From Ettlia oleoabundans (lineage: Eukaryota > Chlorophyta > Chlorophyceae > Chlamydomonadales), in the NCBI GenBank assembly GCA_019693395.1, contig JAAMXP010000899.1, positions 1 to 35,390 on the forward strand: a stretch of 35,390 nucleotides of DNA. Direction: 5' to 3'. Numbering within the stretch: the first letter of the stretch is position 1; every line of letters starts with the position of its first letter. Positions 22,104-33,637 of the stretch are shown here, one piece after another. A program made the position numbers and the translations under genes. The notes below the pieces were generated by a model. The model saw only the letters and a list, made by a program, of their open reading frames with translations, ran no database searches and had not been told where the DNA came from.

Positions 22104-25100
22104 TCACGCCGCACCTACAGGCTGTGCCGCCGTCTGTGTGCTGCCGCTGCTGCCTGCGCTGCTGCTCCGCTTTTTGACGGTCATGTAGAGCCCGTTCTTG
22201 GTGTGGATGGTGGCGCCTGTGGTCATGCCCGGGTCGTGGCCCGGCTTGGGCGCAAAGTCAAACTCCTTGAGCATCACAGCCAGAGCCACCACCGCCTCCA
22301 TCAGCGCAAACTGGTCCCCCACACACTTGCGCGGGCCGCCGCTGCGATTAGCGGGCATGGAGGAAAATGGAGTGAGTAGAGTGGAGCGGTTGGCATGGGA
22401 GCGAGCAGCGACCCCCCCACCGGTAAATCAAATGCCCACCCTCAACACATACCGTCAATACCGCCCCACCCCGCCCATCGGTGTTTACCACCCAACACAC
22501 TTCCGTTTTGTGTAGAGAGCAAAGAGCGAAGCAATGGATCCAGCTGTACCTGAAAGGGATGTACTTGTAGTCTGTGTTTTGCTCGCTGGGCACGGGGCCG
22601 TCCAGCGGGAAGCGCTCCGGCAGGAAGTCGTCGGGACGGTCCCACACTGCACAAGAGGCGGGCGCACGGGGAGGGCACACTGGGAGGCAAAGGGTGGGGT
22701 GGGGGTGGGATGGGCCAGGGCAAAGACTGCCTGCCACCCAACCTGCCTGCCTGCCTGATGCAGCACTTTTTCAACCCGTGGGTTCTAAGTTGGCAGCCGC
22801 CTTGCAGCTTGGGTCGGCTTAGTAACTGCTAGCAGCCATAACAAGACAAAGGAGATCACACAAACCGGGCAAAAAAATAAACACAAGCCGAGCACTCACC
22901 GTCAGGCGACCTGTGTATGTTGTACACGCTGATCATCACGTCCTGGCCCTGAGGCACAGTGAAACCACCTGCGCTGGTGGGGTGGGGCAGTGAGAGGGGA
23001 GCTCAGTCATGGCCACTCACAGCAGGCGATGCCAATGCAGATGCCCCAGGATAACACGCATGTAGACTTCAGGGGAACCATATTGTACAACAAGCACCCT
23101 CCACCATTATCGCAATGCAACTGCACTTAGCAGACAACCACACAAACGATCGCTACCTCGCAAAGACTCAGTGGTGATTACACTCCAACACGCATATAAC
23201 GCTACACGGCCACCAGCGCCACCCACAGCTCCACTCACTCACTCACCCAACAGCCCCGGCCAACTCAAGCAACTATCAACGCTGACACAGACAACCAACA
23301 GCCCAAGCCATACACACAACCAATCCCGGGTCCCCCTCCGCCCCCCACCCCCAACACACAACCGCCACTCCCATCCCACACACACACACACTACCCCCAC
23401 CTCCACCTGGCAGCTCATCCTCCACCAGCGCCCGCCTCAGCAGCACGGGTGGGTGTGGGTACAGCCTCATGCTCTCGTTGATGCAGCGCATGCAGTACTT
23501 GAGGTTCAGATAGTCCTCTGTGGCACAGCAGCGGGGGTGGGGGTGGGGGTTTTAGTGGGTATGGGCATGTGTATGGGCACGAGAGCACTGTATCGAGCAC
23601 CAAAGCTTTTCCCTTTCACAGAAGACGAGGACGCAACCAGGGCAGGTGACCGCCTCCCTGCAGCGGGGGCTTATTTAGGCAATACTTGTAACTTGCATAT
23701 GGATTGTACGCTGGATCCATGGTGACACACCCATGTTGGGCTTGGACTTCCCTGCCAGCACCCGGTCCACCTCCTCCTGAGCCTGCAACACAGACAGGAG
23801 GTGCATGGAGATACAGAACGACTAACTCAATACTGATGGCAATTGCCACAAAGATCTTGCGACTGGTGTTTCAATCGCTTGCATCATCAACAAGCTGCAG
23901 CATCCACACTCGCTTCAAACCCTGCCAACCCTTGCATGTTACCCAGCCACACTCTCCTACCTTCTTCATTTGCTCCGGATTTTTGGCCAGCAGGTCAATG
24001 GTCCAGGTGAGGACCGACCCCGTGGTCTCGTGCCCCGCCACCAACATAGACAGCAGGTCGTCACGCAGCTGCTGGCTGCCCACCTCCTCGCGGGAGGCAA
24101 TCAGGAACCGCAGCACTGCAGCGGAGGGAGGCAAACTAGGGGTTGGGGGATGGGCTTGGTGTTGGGTCAGGGTGGGGAGGGAGTGTGAGTGGCTGGGGGG
24201 CGGTTAAAAACACGGAAGCGGGCAGGATATGGTTTGCGGTCGAATAGGTATTGGGAAGTAAGGATAATGTGGCAGGTTGAGGCGGTGCACAATAAGCAAG
24301 ATATGTACCAGCAGCCACCCACCCACCTGAGGGGTCTGAGTCGTTGATGTATCCCTCCTCAAAGGATGCCGCCTCCTCCGCGTCAACCATCGCCTTGCAC
24401 TGCGCTATCAACTCCTCAGTGGTACGCCTGCATGGCATGTGAATGAATAGTGCCGCATGCAGTGGCTTAATGTCACACACTGAAATCATGTTTGTAAAGA
24501 GCAGAGGTGTCACAGCTGTGGAGCAAGTCCGTACAAGCAAGCTGGCTGACAGGTGATCAGTTATGGGCAGCCCCAACCGCTGCGCCCTGCCACAGTCATT
24601 TCTACACAACAATCGTGCTCTCCCTGCAAGGGCCAGCCTTATCGGCAGCAGATGGGGGATAAGTGGTGACATCCCCCCACCCCACCCCACCCCCCACCCC
24701 ACCCCTCCCCCTTCTTGTTGCCGGTCACCATCAGCATCAGACACCCCCATACGCACCTAATGAGCTCCACCGCCTCCGCCGCCTTCCTCTGGCGCGGCAC
24801 AAAGAAGTTGATGAGCGGGTACTTCCAGTAGGGCAGCAGGTCGGTGGCGCGCGTCTCAGTCTCCTTCAGAGCGGTGTACACGGCCTGCATTATATATCGG
24901 GGAGGGATATGCAGGAGGCGTGTCACGTAGGCTGAGGCAGGCGGAGAGGCACAGCACAAATGTAAGTGAACCAACAAAACAAGAAGCGGCAACAAGGGAA
25001 CGAGTGGAGGGTTGTGAAGGCATATTCTGCAATTTACAAATGTCCTGTACCTTGTGGTTGTTTGGCTCGAAGTGCTGGTTCAATGAGTATTGGGCCACAT

Positions 25101-27647
25101 CGACTCAGTGAGTAGTAACTAATACGTTGGCACAACACATGTGACAAGTCGCTCGTGCACACCATGTGCATGCATGAGCACGAACATGCTTGTAATAAGT
25201 GAAAATTCGTGGGCAGGGGTTCCGCACCTGGATGATGGGTGACTGTTTGTTGAGTGAGTCGAAGTTGTAGTTGAACACGGCCTTGCCGATCACGTCCAGC
25301 GTCAGCTGGCTGAAGCACGCCTCCATGTCAATTGCCTCACCTGCGGCCGCGAGGAAAAATGGGGTATGGTATTATAGGTGAATGTGGATGTTATGTGGAT
25401 GTGTTCTTGGTGCGAAAGGTAGTGGTGTAGGTAGCCTTGGATCCGGAGCGGAGCAACGGGAGGAATCACACCAAAGGCCGCAACAGGAAAGGTGCGAACG
25501 CGCAGGGGAGCGATGCTGGAAGCGTAAATGCGTGAAGGCTGCTGTTTCACGATGTCAGGGGCACGAAAACGGGAGAAGAGGAGGCATGCAGCAGCAGATG
25601 GCGGCGGCACCGGCTTGAGGAGGGGCTGACAGCTGCCTTCTACGCCCCACCTGAGGCCGCCGCCGCGTGCAGCTTGCTGTTCAGGTGCAGCGCCGACTCG
25701 CCAAACACCCGGTCAAGCATCACCTCAAGGTAACCCCTGCACGCATGTAAGGTGGGCCGGGAAGAAAGGCGCAGGCAAGGAAAAGGTGGGTGGAAGGGTG
25801 GTTGCCGTTCTCATGCTGGGTGGGTTGCATGATGCAATTGCACCCGCTGAGAGACCCAGGCTATCCACAAAAATGAAGCCACCATATGTTTTTGGGTGCT
25901 ACCCCCCTCCCGCACCTGTGCAGTGCGGGGCCCACCGCCCTGCGACGCACGCGCCACTGCTCGCCGCCTGTGATGGCAAAACCCTCGCCAAACAAGAACT
26001 TGGACACCTCCGCCACCAGCCCTTTCTGATAGATCGGCTTGTTGGGGTTATCTGCCATGCACATGGAAAAGCGGGCAGCAGGGGGAGGCGACATTAGGTC
26101 ACATGCACGGCTAGGGGACCAGGTGACATTGACTGCGGAGCTTCACCGCTCCCAACTACAAGTAGCAGAGGTTGCTGCAGGCCATAAATTAAGGGCAGGG
26201 AGGCAGGCTGGCAAGTAGGAAGCGTGCAAGCACAACAGCAGTAAGAAAAGGAAAGGAGCACGGCGAAGATGTGACAAGCAGGTGGTAGTTGGCTGCTGGC
26301 TGCCAGGTTGCCACTGCTTCCCCCTCCACATATAAGGCCTGCCGTGCTGGCCGTCACCTGAGGCGCGCAGCACGTGCTTGGCACACTCAGGGTCTGAGAT
26401 AACCAGGAAGGAGGACACAGGGCCTGCACACTCGCAGCCAAAGCAGACGGTGACAAAGAGCGTCAGCTCTCCTAGAAAGGCTTTGGTTGATGGGCAGGAT
26501 GCAGGGCAAGCGAATACAGGCACACGCATCTGCATCCATGGGCGTTGCAAGGGTAGCCCCACAAGGGTGTATTGGAGTGGTGCTCGTGCTGCTGGCTCTG
26601 CTACATTGGCAGCCAATTCAACCATGGCCATGCCGTGTTGCCCTACCTACCCACAACATGCAACCATCCACCCACACACCCACGCAACCACACCTGTGGG
26701 CAGCAGGTAGACGGGGCCCGACTCCAGCATCCACTTGTACAGTGCCTTGAACAGCGCACCACCAAGCAGGTCCTGGATGTCCTCCGGCTTGGCATTGGCC
26801 ACAGGCACATTCTGCGGGCAGGGAAGCAGAGCCACAGGGGTCCTGGCAATGAGCGCACAGGCCAGCATCGCTGCAAGCCAAACGCAGTTATGAACCTAAA
26901 AAGGGCCAGCTTTAGTAACGCCAGCAGTACGAGCAGGTGCAACGTTTCATACGGCCACATTGCATTAGATAGCGTTGTGCTGCTGGCAGTGTGCTCACCG
27001 ACTTGCCGCCCCACAGCTGGTTCAGCTCTGCAGGTACCAGTGCAGCAAGGTGTTGCGATCACATGCGCAGCTACTGGGCGACTTTGATGAAGCTACAACC
27101 CTAAGCCCTGCATGCCGCTACTAAGCCATACGGTGCAAGCCGTGCGCCACCCCAAAATGTGCTACCCAGGAATCCTAGGCTGCCGTGCATGGGACCTTTA
27201 CTGAACTGCCAACCAGCCGACAACAGTGCTTACGTGTGAGCCACCCCGGGCTGAACATGGAGCGCCCTGCGCCTGCTGCATCAATCAGCTTGCCCTCGTC
27301 GATCTTTTGGTTGAGATCGTACTCCTCCTGTGGGTGATGCAGCAGTATGAAGACGCAGTAGGGGTTCCAAAGTCGCCAGGCGGTGCAGGGCAGAGTGGCG
27401 GAGCAGCGCAAGCGCACGATTGCCAACGGCCAGTGGAGCGCGAAACCGGACCATGTATATATTGTAAATGTATGGCAGGGCTTTCTTAGTTTAATCCTCC
27501 TCTCCAGAGGTCGCTCACCTTTTCTTCGGTAGCAGCCCTTGCTGCCAAGCGCCTGCGGGGCACTTCATGGCCTGAGGAAGCCGGTTTGAACGCATGAGTG
27601 GCGCGGCACCCGGCGGCAGGCGCTGTGCGGACGACTGTTGCCTGCAT
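22104..27647 (-). CDS. CYP97C: Carotenoid epsilon-ring hydroxylase, cytochrome P450 CYP97C (LUT1)
   Basis: Sixteen exons in transcript order: 27647-27519, 27327-27234, 27027-26999, 26811-26694, 26423-26358, 26051-25916, 25736-25651, 25340-25228, 24884-24757, 24427-24327, 24115-23961, 23782-23731, 23517-23407, 22968-22900, 22646-22550, 22341-22104. All phases agree; 573 residues. A basic, Ala-rich N-terminus of about 43 residues suggests plastid import. P450 marks: I-helix AGHETT (360-365), ExxR as E417-S-M-R420, PERF-type LPERF, and the heme loop [10 protein letters not shown] with Cys501, split by the last intron. Segments [32 protein letters not shown] and [10 protein letters not shown] resemble the CYP97C clade more than CYP97A or CYP97B. 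CYP97C hydroxylates the epsilon ring of alpha-carotene-derived intermediates to make lutein, in plastid membranes. Substrate is inferred from clade resemblance. Confidence 0.92.
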
Positions 27648-28075
27648 CTCTTTCACTGGCGCATTGGCGGTGCGCTGGGAACGGAGTTGACTATCACGCG
27701 ATCGCGGCGTTTGTGAGCAACCATGATCAAGGTTTGATGTGGGACACGATAGAGGGCAGCCCAGCTGGCAGTAGCATGCGCAGCAGGACGGCCGATTACC
27801 ACGTTTTCGTGCGTGCAGGGGTTGCTTTGAACGTGTACACACATATGCAACACCTGCACGCATCAAAGCACTTGCTCTGCGAGAGCCAGTTACATAAACC
27901 CGGGGCCCTTGCTGGTTCGTTTCGTCTACTGCCCGCAGTGGATTCGCAATTTGCAGTCACGTCTTTGTAACAAACACCCACCAAACAGTAGTGGGTGCAC
28001 CTGCAGCATTTCCTGTGACAGCGCCGGGGGAGTGCAGGCCGGGCGGCGACACCCGGCGCTGTTTAGGAGGGCGCG
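27648..28075. promoter_or_regulatory. Divergent promoter region, CYP97C / OPA3-like
   Basis: Only 428 bp separate the two start codons, so promoter and 5' UTR sequence is likely shared. GCGATCGC occurs near 27700. No clear TATA box was seen. Confidence 0.45.
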
Positions 28076-29532
28076 ATGGCAGCTATCCTGTTCAAGGTGT
28101 GGTGGCTGATGAGCGAGAGCATATTTATTGTGCTCCCACCACGGCTGAATTCGTAATAGTATGTATTCGCATTGCAGTTCATGTCACAAGTCAGGCAGCA
28201 CTTCCCCATGTGCCCCACCGCCGTGGCCACCCAGCTGGCCCGCAGTTGTGTTGCCTGTGTTGCCCTCACCACCCCTTCTCATGTGTTTGCAGGTGGCGCT
28301 GCTGACGCTGAAGACGGCGGCCAAGCCACTGGCCACGCGGTTTGAGAAGGTGGTGATGAGCAACCCTGTCTGGCGTGCACGAGTCATAGATTTGGCACAG
28401 GCAAGCAAACAGGCGCTGTGTATTTGGCTTATAATTCTCTCAGCGCAAAAAGCACATGACTTACACGCTGCCTGGGTGATGCATTATTAGATGACCCCTG
28501 CAGCTGTGGTAACAGTGTCGGGCAGGGAAAGCCAGCAGCGATGCCTGAGCGTAAATGAATCAGCAGGCATGCAGGCGTTAACAAGCTGTACAGGCAGTGC
28601 GTAGCTCTGAGTACTTGAGCATTATGCAAGCGGCTGTGCAGAAGCGGAATAGCACAAATAATTTATTCGACGTTTCATCACCTACCTTTTCTACTATTGC
28701 TGCTGCAGCGCATACACCGCATGGACGTTGCCATCACGCGCAACGCTGAGGGGCGGACCGGCAAGGCATTTGTGGCAGACATGACAGAGGAGAAGGCGAT
28801 GGAGCTAGCCAGCAAGGTGGTGTCAGAGGGCTTCATCTACGGGGTGAGGCAGTTGGAGGAGGCTGCTGGGTGTGGTGGGTGCTTGTGGCAGTGAACATGG
28901 CTGAAAAGGAGGGAAGAAGTGGGAAGAGTGTGTGATTGTGACAGTCATGTGGGCACGCCAGTGCAGCAAAGGAAGGTGGATTGCGCGGGCTTTTTCACCA
29001 GGCTGATGTTCAAGCTTGTGCTGTCATGGTGTTGTATGGGCCTTTGTTGCTATCAAGCACTGGTCACTGCCATTGGGCTTGGGGTCATGGTAACATTTTT
29101 GTTGCCCCCATGCGGGTGTAGATGGGCGTTGTGCTGGTCGTGGTGGAGCTGCACCGGAAGAACAAGGAGGATGGCGAGAAGAAGCAGAGGGAGGCTGATG
29201 AGAAGCAGGCCATTCGGGCTTTGCATGAGCGCCACCTGCAGGCAGAAAAGGTGGGCCACTGCCACTAGCGAGCGCCAGGCGGGTGCCGCATAGGTTTTTT
29301 CGTGAGGCCTGCTGCACTTTCAAATTTGCAGATCAGCCGCCCTATGTGGGGCCTGTTGGTGCCGTTTTCCTGCCGCTTGTGCCTACCTTCCTGCCAAGCT
29401 GCCTCCAAATCGCAGGACTTGCGAGAGGAGCTGCGCACGCTTTCTAAGCAGCTTCACAGCATGGATGAGCGGCTGAAGTTCATGGAGGAGCAGATGGGCA
29501 GAAAACGCAGCTGGCTGCCAGTGTTTGGATGA
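28076..29532 (+). CDS. OPA3: OPA3-like protein
   Basis: Five exons, all phase 0: 28076-28096, 28293-28400, 28709-28843, 29122-29250, 29416-29532; 169 residues, close to human OPA3 (179). The N-terminus MAAILFK leads into TLKTAAKPLATRFEK, matching the conserved KPLA(N/T)R region of OPA3. A middle segment (EEKAMELASKVVSEGFIYG then a hydrophobic MGVVLVVVEL) corresponds to the OPA3 hydrophobic part, and a charged helical C-terminus (EELRTLSKQLHSMDERLKFMEEQM) is a likely coiled coil. OPA3 is a mitochondrial membrane-associated protein with a poorly defined role in organelle morphology and lipid handling. Intron 2 (28401-28708) has a GC donor (CAG|GCAAGC). TGTAA at 29561-29565, about 30 nt past the stop, may be the poly(A) signal. 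Confidence 0.88.
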
Positions 29533-30266
29533 ACCAGCGCACGGATGGCAGCCACCACGTTGTAAACGCAACTTGCAGCTGGCTGCTTGTCTAGCCAGAA
29601 AGCAAGAGCCCGCCACTGCTGCTTGTTTTGTAGCCTTGGCTAGCACAGAAGCCTGCTGGCAGACCTGACAATTCAACACCCCTTGACACTGAGATGCCAC
29701 GTCTGTTCCACTCGTCTGTTGTTGGCAACCTTTGGTATCTACCCCGTCTTACATCTTACTTCTTGTTACCTTCCTTTGAGTTGCACGACCACCTTTCCCG
29801 TACTAATAAGTTTTCCAACGCTAGAGCGTTGACTTTGCGGCCTCACCCTCGCTCTTAACCTGCATCGTGGAGGCGGCGGAAAAGAGCTCTACAGCAGGAG
29901 TTGTGTATGGCTGGCACCGCACAACAGTGTATGTTACGTTTTTATGTAGCTTCAGGATCATCTTAATTCACCATCTGCTGCAGATGAACAGACAGCTCCT
30001 GCAACCATCAGAGCCAAATGGTGAATGGTGCTCGGGTGCCGCCGGCATGCCGCCATCCGTGCTGGCAGCGCAGCATGGCCACGTCTTCTTGCTGCACCGG
30101 CTACAAACACATGACTGCAAAAGTACTAAAGCTCCGTGTTGTACATTGGTTTGCTCCTTGGTTTCCCTCAAGCCCGCCATCACCCACTTGATCGCGCCGG
30201 CCTGCGTTACTCCGCATTTCCTCTCATCGACAGTAAATACTTTCCTCGCGTCGCACTAGAAGGAGC
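29533..30266. other. Intergenic region, OPA3-like / EMC5
   Basis: No convincing gene. Open frames are short with no splice partners. It should contain the OPA3-like 3' end and the EMC5 promoter. Confidence 0.5.
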
Positions 30267-30994
30267 ATGGCAGAAGGCAGGCGCGCAGGAAAGGCGCTGG
30301 TGGTGTTGGGACTGGCGCTGTTGGCGGCTACGGGCTACCAGGCGATAGCATGTGAGCAAGGGAGGGCAGAAATAGCTCGCTGGTCGATGCGATGGCTTGT
30401 CGCCTCGCACCGGCCAGACTTTGCCTGCATGGCCGCCACCGTGCCGGCGGGTGTTAATTAGCATCTGCTTCCCTGCTCTTGCCGCCATTTCTACTGGAGC
30501 AACCTGCTGTCCTCACCAATGCTGCATGCTCGAACTGCAGATCGGGAAAATCTCAGGTTGACGCAGCAGCAGTTTGAGTGCTTGCCGTGGGCGCTGCTGG
30601 CGCAGCTGCTGGCGGCGGTGGCACTGTGTGCGCTGGGTGGACTGCACGTGTCTGGGACCTTCAAGCCCATCCGCGTTTCGGATGTACCAAAGTGAGCATT
30701 GAAAGCATCATGGATGATTTGACATTCTTGCATTGCTGATTTCTCATGCGGATGGGGGCAGGAATTGCAGCTGCAGCGGGGAGCGTGGGTAGTTTGGTGA
30801 TGCTTGCATGAGATTGATTACCTAGTAGTTTGTAGGTAGTCTTTACAGTAGAGTTGCTGTTCTTTCATACTGGGTGCAGAACTGTTGTGATGCGGCCTCA
30901 CCGGACGGACTTCGCTGTGTTCAACACGCGTGGCAGGATGCTGAGCGGCCTCACGCACATGCAGCAGCTGCCAGCCATTCCAGAAATACGCTGA
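30267..30994 (+). CDS. EMC5: ER membrane protein complex subunit 5 (EMC5/MMGT)
   Basis: Three exons: 30267-30351, 30541-30691, 30880-30994; phases agree, 116 residues (family about 105-135). Two hydrophobic helices: residues about 9-28 (ALVVLGLALLAATGYQAIA) and about 47-70 (PWALLAQLLAAVALCALGGL). Between them RENLRLTQQQFECLP matches the family's short linker, and the following FKPIRVSD and RTDFAVFNTRGR match the conserved cytosolic end (compare 'FYVFNHRGR' in animal EMC5). EMC5 belongs to the EMC insertase, which inserts tail-anchored and multi-pass proteins into the ER membrane; the older Mg2+-transporter name is less secure. TGTAA at 31118-31122 is a likely poly(A) signal. Confidence 0.9.
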
Positions 30995-31117
30995 TGGGAA
31001 TTGGGGCTGGCATATGGTGCTTGAATACCTGGTCTGCGACTTATATAATTTTCAGCGCGTACAGCTGTGTGGTCATGGCACATGCAGCACACTAAAACCA
31101 GCTCCGATCCTTCTCAC

Positions 31118-31122
31118 TGTAA
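31118..31122 (+). terminator. TGTAA poly(A) signal of EMC5
   Basis: TGTAA 124 nt after the EMC5 stop. The opposing gene has its own copy (TTACA, 31278-31282) about 150 nt past its stop, so the two 3' ends need not overlap. Confidence 0.5.
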
Positions 31123-31277
31123 AACTATGGACCATGGTCACGGGTCACGCGCAAAGGAGTTGCCCACCATCCCTCTGCCAGACGGATACAGCCGCCAACA
31201 CGCGTTCAAGAGACGGCCGCGTCTATTGACCTCCACATCGCAGGAGGTTGGTAGGCACCTCCTGACAGCCAGCGCTC

Positions 31278-31282
31278 TTACA
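31278..31282 (-). terminator. TGTAA poly(A) signal of the 31.4-33.2 kb gene
   Basis: TTACA on the plus strand reads TGTAA on the minus strand, about 150 nt downstream of the stop at 31429. Confidence 0.45.
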
Positions 31283-31428
31283 CAAATGCTGGAACATGCT
31301 GGAGCAGCCCAGCGCGCGTGCACCGCAGGACTGCCCATAGAACATTTTGAACATATTGGGGCAGCCTCAGCTCACAAAGGCTGGCCAAGCAGCCACCCGA
31401 GCCTGCGCCGCTGTGGCAGGCAGCTGCG

Positions 31429-33225
31429 CTAGACTGCGTACGTCGCTGCACGCTGCTCCCTCTCCGCGATGCTGCGCCGCACCTCCTCCTTGAACCCCGG
31501 CACATCCCAGAAGCCGCCCACCACGCAGTCCTCCACCAGTGCTGCATCCTCTGGGGGCACAGGCTGCCCATCCTTGAGGCCCAATACCAGGCGGACCACA
31601 GCATCAACCGCCACCTCAGCCTGCTCGGGTTTGGTGGGACACATGCATTGGGAGTGAGTGTCAGGGTGCAGCAGCTGAAAATCTGCACCAGCGGTCGGGC
31701 GGGGATGCATCACGCCTTGCAAGTGTCCGGACCATCTAGCCAGCCCCCTCACTTTCACGCACATACACAAAGACATGCAGCATCGATTTCAAGCTAACCC
31801 CCAGCTGCTGGGCTGCCCAACCACAAGCGGCCCTAAACCGCCACCCAGGTTCCCAGCAGTGCACCTGCTGTGCGGGGTTGCCACGCGGCCGCTCCATGTA
31901 CGTGTACTTGGCTGCCTGTTCCGCCAGCTCATCAGAGAAGCGATCCATCTCGTACTCCAAATCAGACCTGTGGCACAGTACAGATAGCATGGGCGGTACA
32001 GGCAGTCAAGTGTATGTAGCACTGCAGGACAGAGAGCAATGAGGATGGGTGCAATGCAAGGGAATCGGTACAAAGGCAGCCTGCGTGGGCGGGCAGTAAC
32101 ATGGGATGCAAGCCGTATTAAGGTTGCAAATCAGTTTCGGCACTTCGTTGGGCCGGAACAGGAGGCGCAGCACGCGTTTAAGACAGGAGCGAGGTGAGGG
32201 GACAGCTGCGGCGGCACTCACGAGATGCGCAGGCGGCGTGCGGCATCCACTATCATCTTGCTGGGGATGACGCCCGTACCGTGCCGCGCCATCCACAAAG
32301 CAAGCAGCACGTACCGCCGCTGCGCCGGCTGCAGACAGCAGACAACATGCGCCGACTATGTTGTAAAGCTCGTTGGGTGCTGAAACTTATAGGTGCTTGG
32401 ACACGGCATGGTACGCAACCACCGGACAGTGTAGAACCTCCTGAGGTCCGCCCAGTGCATGCGCTTGTCCTGTTACGCAGCGCCTTGCCATAGCCCGACC
32501 AACAGAAATGCAATACCCCACCTTGCCATATTTGTTCTGCAGCTCCGCCACCGCCACCTGGAATCCCTCGGGTGCTGCATCAAACACCTGGCGGCAGAAT
32601 TCGGGATACGCCTGCAGCACAGGTCAGCATGGGGCGGAGATGGTAAGGCACAATTGGGGCGGGGTGGTGGCAAGAGGCTGCAGAGGAAAAGCACGTTCCG
32701 CAAACCAGCAGCCGCCAACATGTGAAAGAAACACGCCAGCCGGCCATCCAGCCAGGCAATCACCCAACCACCCACAGCAGGCTGTTGACGAATGCCAAGC
32801 AATGGTGATCGGCTTGAGGGCTTGCCTGCACGTCATTGCCGATGCCGCCCTCGGGTGCTGTGAGGCGAGAGATCAGGCCGATGACTGGCAGCGCTCCCGT
32901 GAGCTGCTTTGCCATTCGCTTCATGCTCTCTCCCAGCCCCTCCCTGCATCCCACAACAACCCGGTGTCAACAACACAGCAGGCACCATGCACATGGCATA
33001 GTAAAGAAATTTGAGAATCAGAGGTGTACTTGTAAACTGGACTCCGTCCGCTTGCTTTCCAACCATATGGACGAGCGCAAGGCACAAGGTGTCGGGTGCT
33101 CTCAGCGGGCACGTACCCCTGCTGCGCACACGTCCGTATTTGCTGCCGCTGCGGCCGCCTGCTGCATTGCCCAAGCTGGGAGGCGCTGCTTACAGATTGA
33201 TAATTGTGTCGTTGCTGAAGGCCAC
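31429..33225 (-). CDS. Conserved-looking, probably plastid protein of unknown function (5' end unresolved)
   Basis: I do not recognise it with confidence. Six phase-consistent exons in transcript order: 33225-33194, 32943-32826, 32611-32522, 32328-32222, 31967-31865, 31620-31429. They give about 213 residues, ending AATYAV. The protein is helical and soluble-looking: GESMKRMAKQLTGALPVIG, SRLTAPEGGIGNDVQ, AYPEFCRQVF, AELQNKYGK, RRYVLLALWMARHG, AARRLRISSDLEYEMDRF, and a last segment with VVRLVLGLKDGQPVPPED. The evenly coding exons suggest a conserved green-lineage protein; plastid location is a guess. The intron 32612-32825 has a GC donor (CAG|GCAAGC). The frame of the first listed exon stays open upstream without an ATG, and the nearest ATG-plus-donor would leave a 23-bp intron, so the true start lies elsewhere upstream. 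Confidence 0.6.
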
Positions 33226-33637
33226 CTGCAGAGCAGCAGCGCGCGCACGGGACCAAGCACAATTGACATGATAGGAGGCGGCAGCGGACGAAGCGACGGT
33301 GCCGGCAAGTGGCAGTCCTTGCTGTTCCCCGCACCTGCTGCCTGTAATGCTACTGCTGTGCTTGCTTTGCTGCAAATGTGGGAACCCAACATCGCTGCAG
33401 CAGTCGCCGGTCGCTGTGCGGTTTGCAGGGGGGGACAGGAGCGCTTCAAACGGGTTGCACTTATTTTGACAAAACGGAGACCGGTAAACTAGTGTGTGCT
33501 TCCTTTTTGAAGCATTCAGATAACGGAGGCATCCTGCTGGGCACGCTGTGCCACCAGAAGCGTGGGTCGCAAAGCTGTCAATGCATGCCAGCTCCCAGTT
33601 TGACGACTCATCTTGCGTTTATCAGCGTGCACACACG

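Noticed and set aside
33249..33269. Short first exon (MSIVLGP) for the 31.4-33.2 kb gene
   Set aside because: It would leave an intron of only 23 bp, too short to splice.
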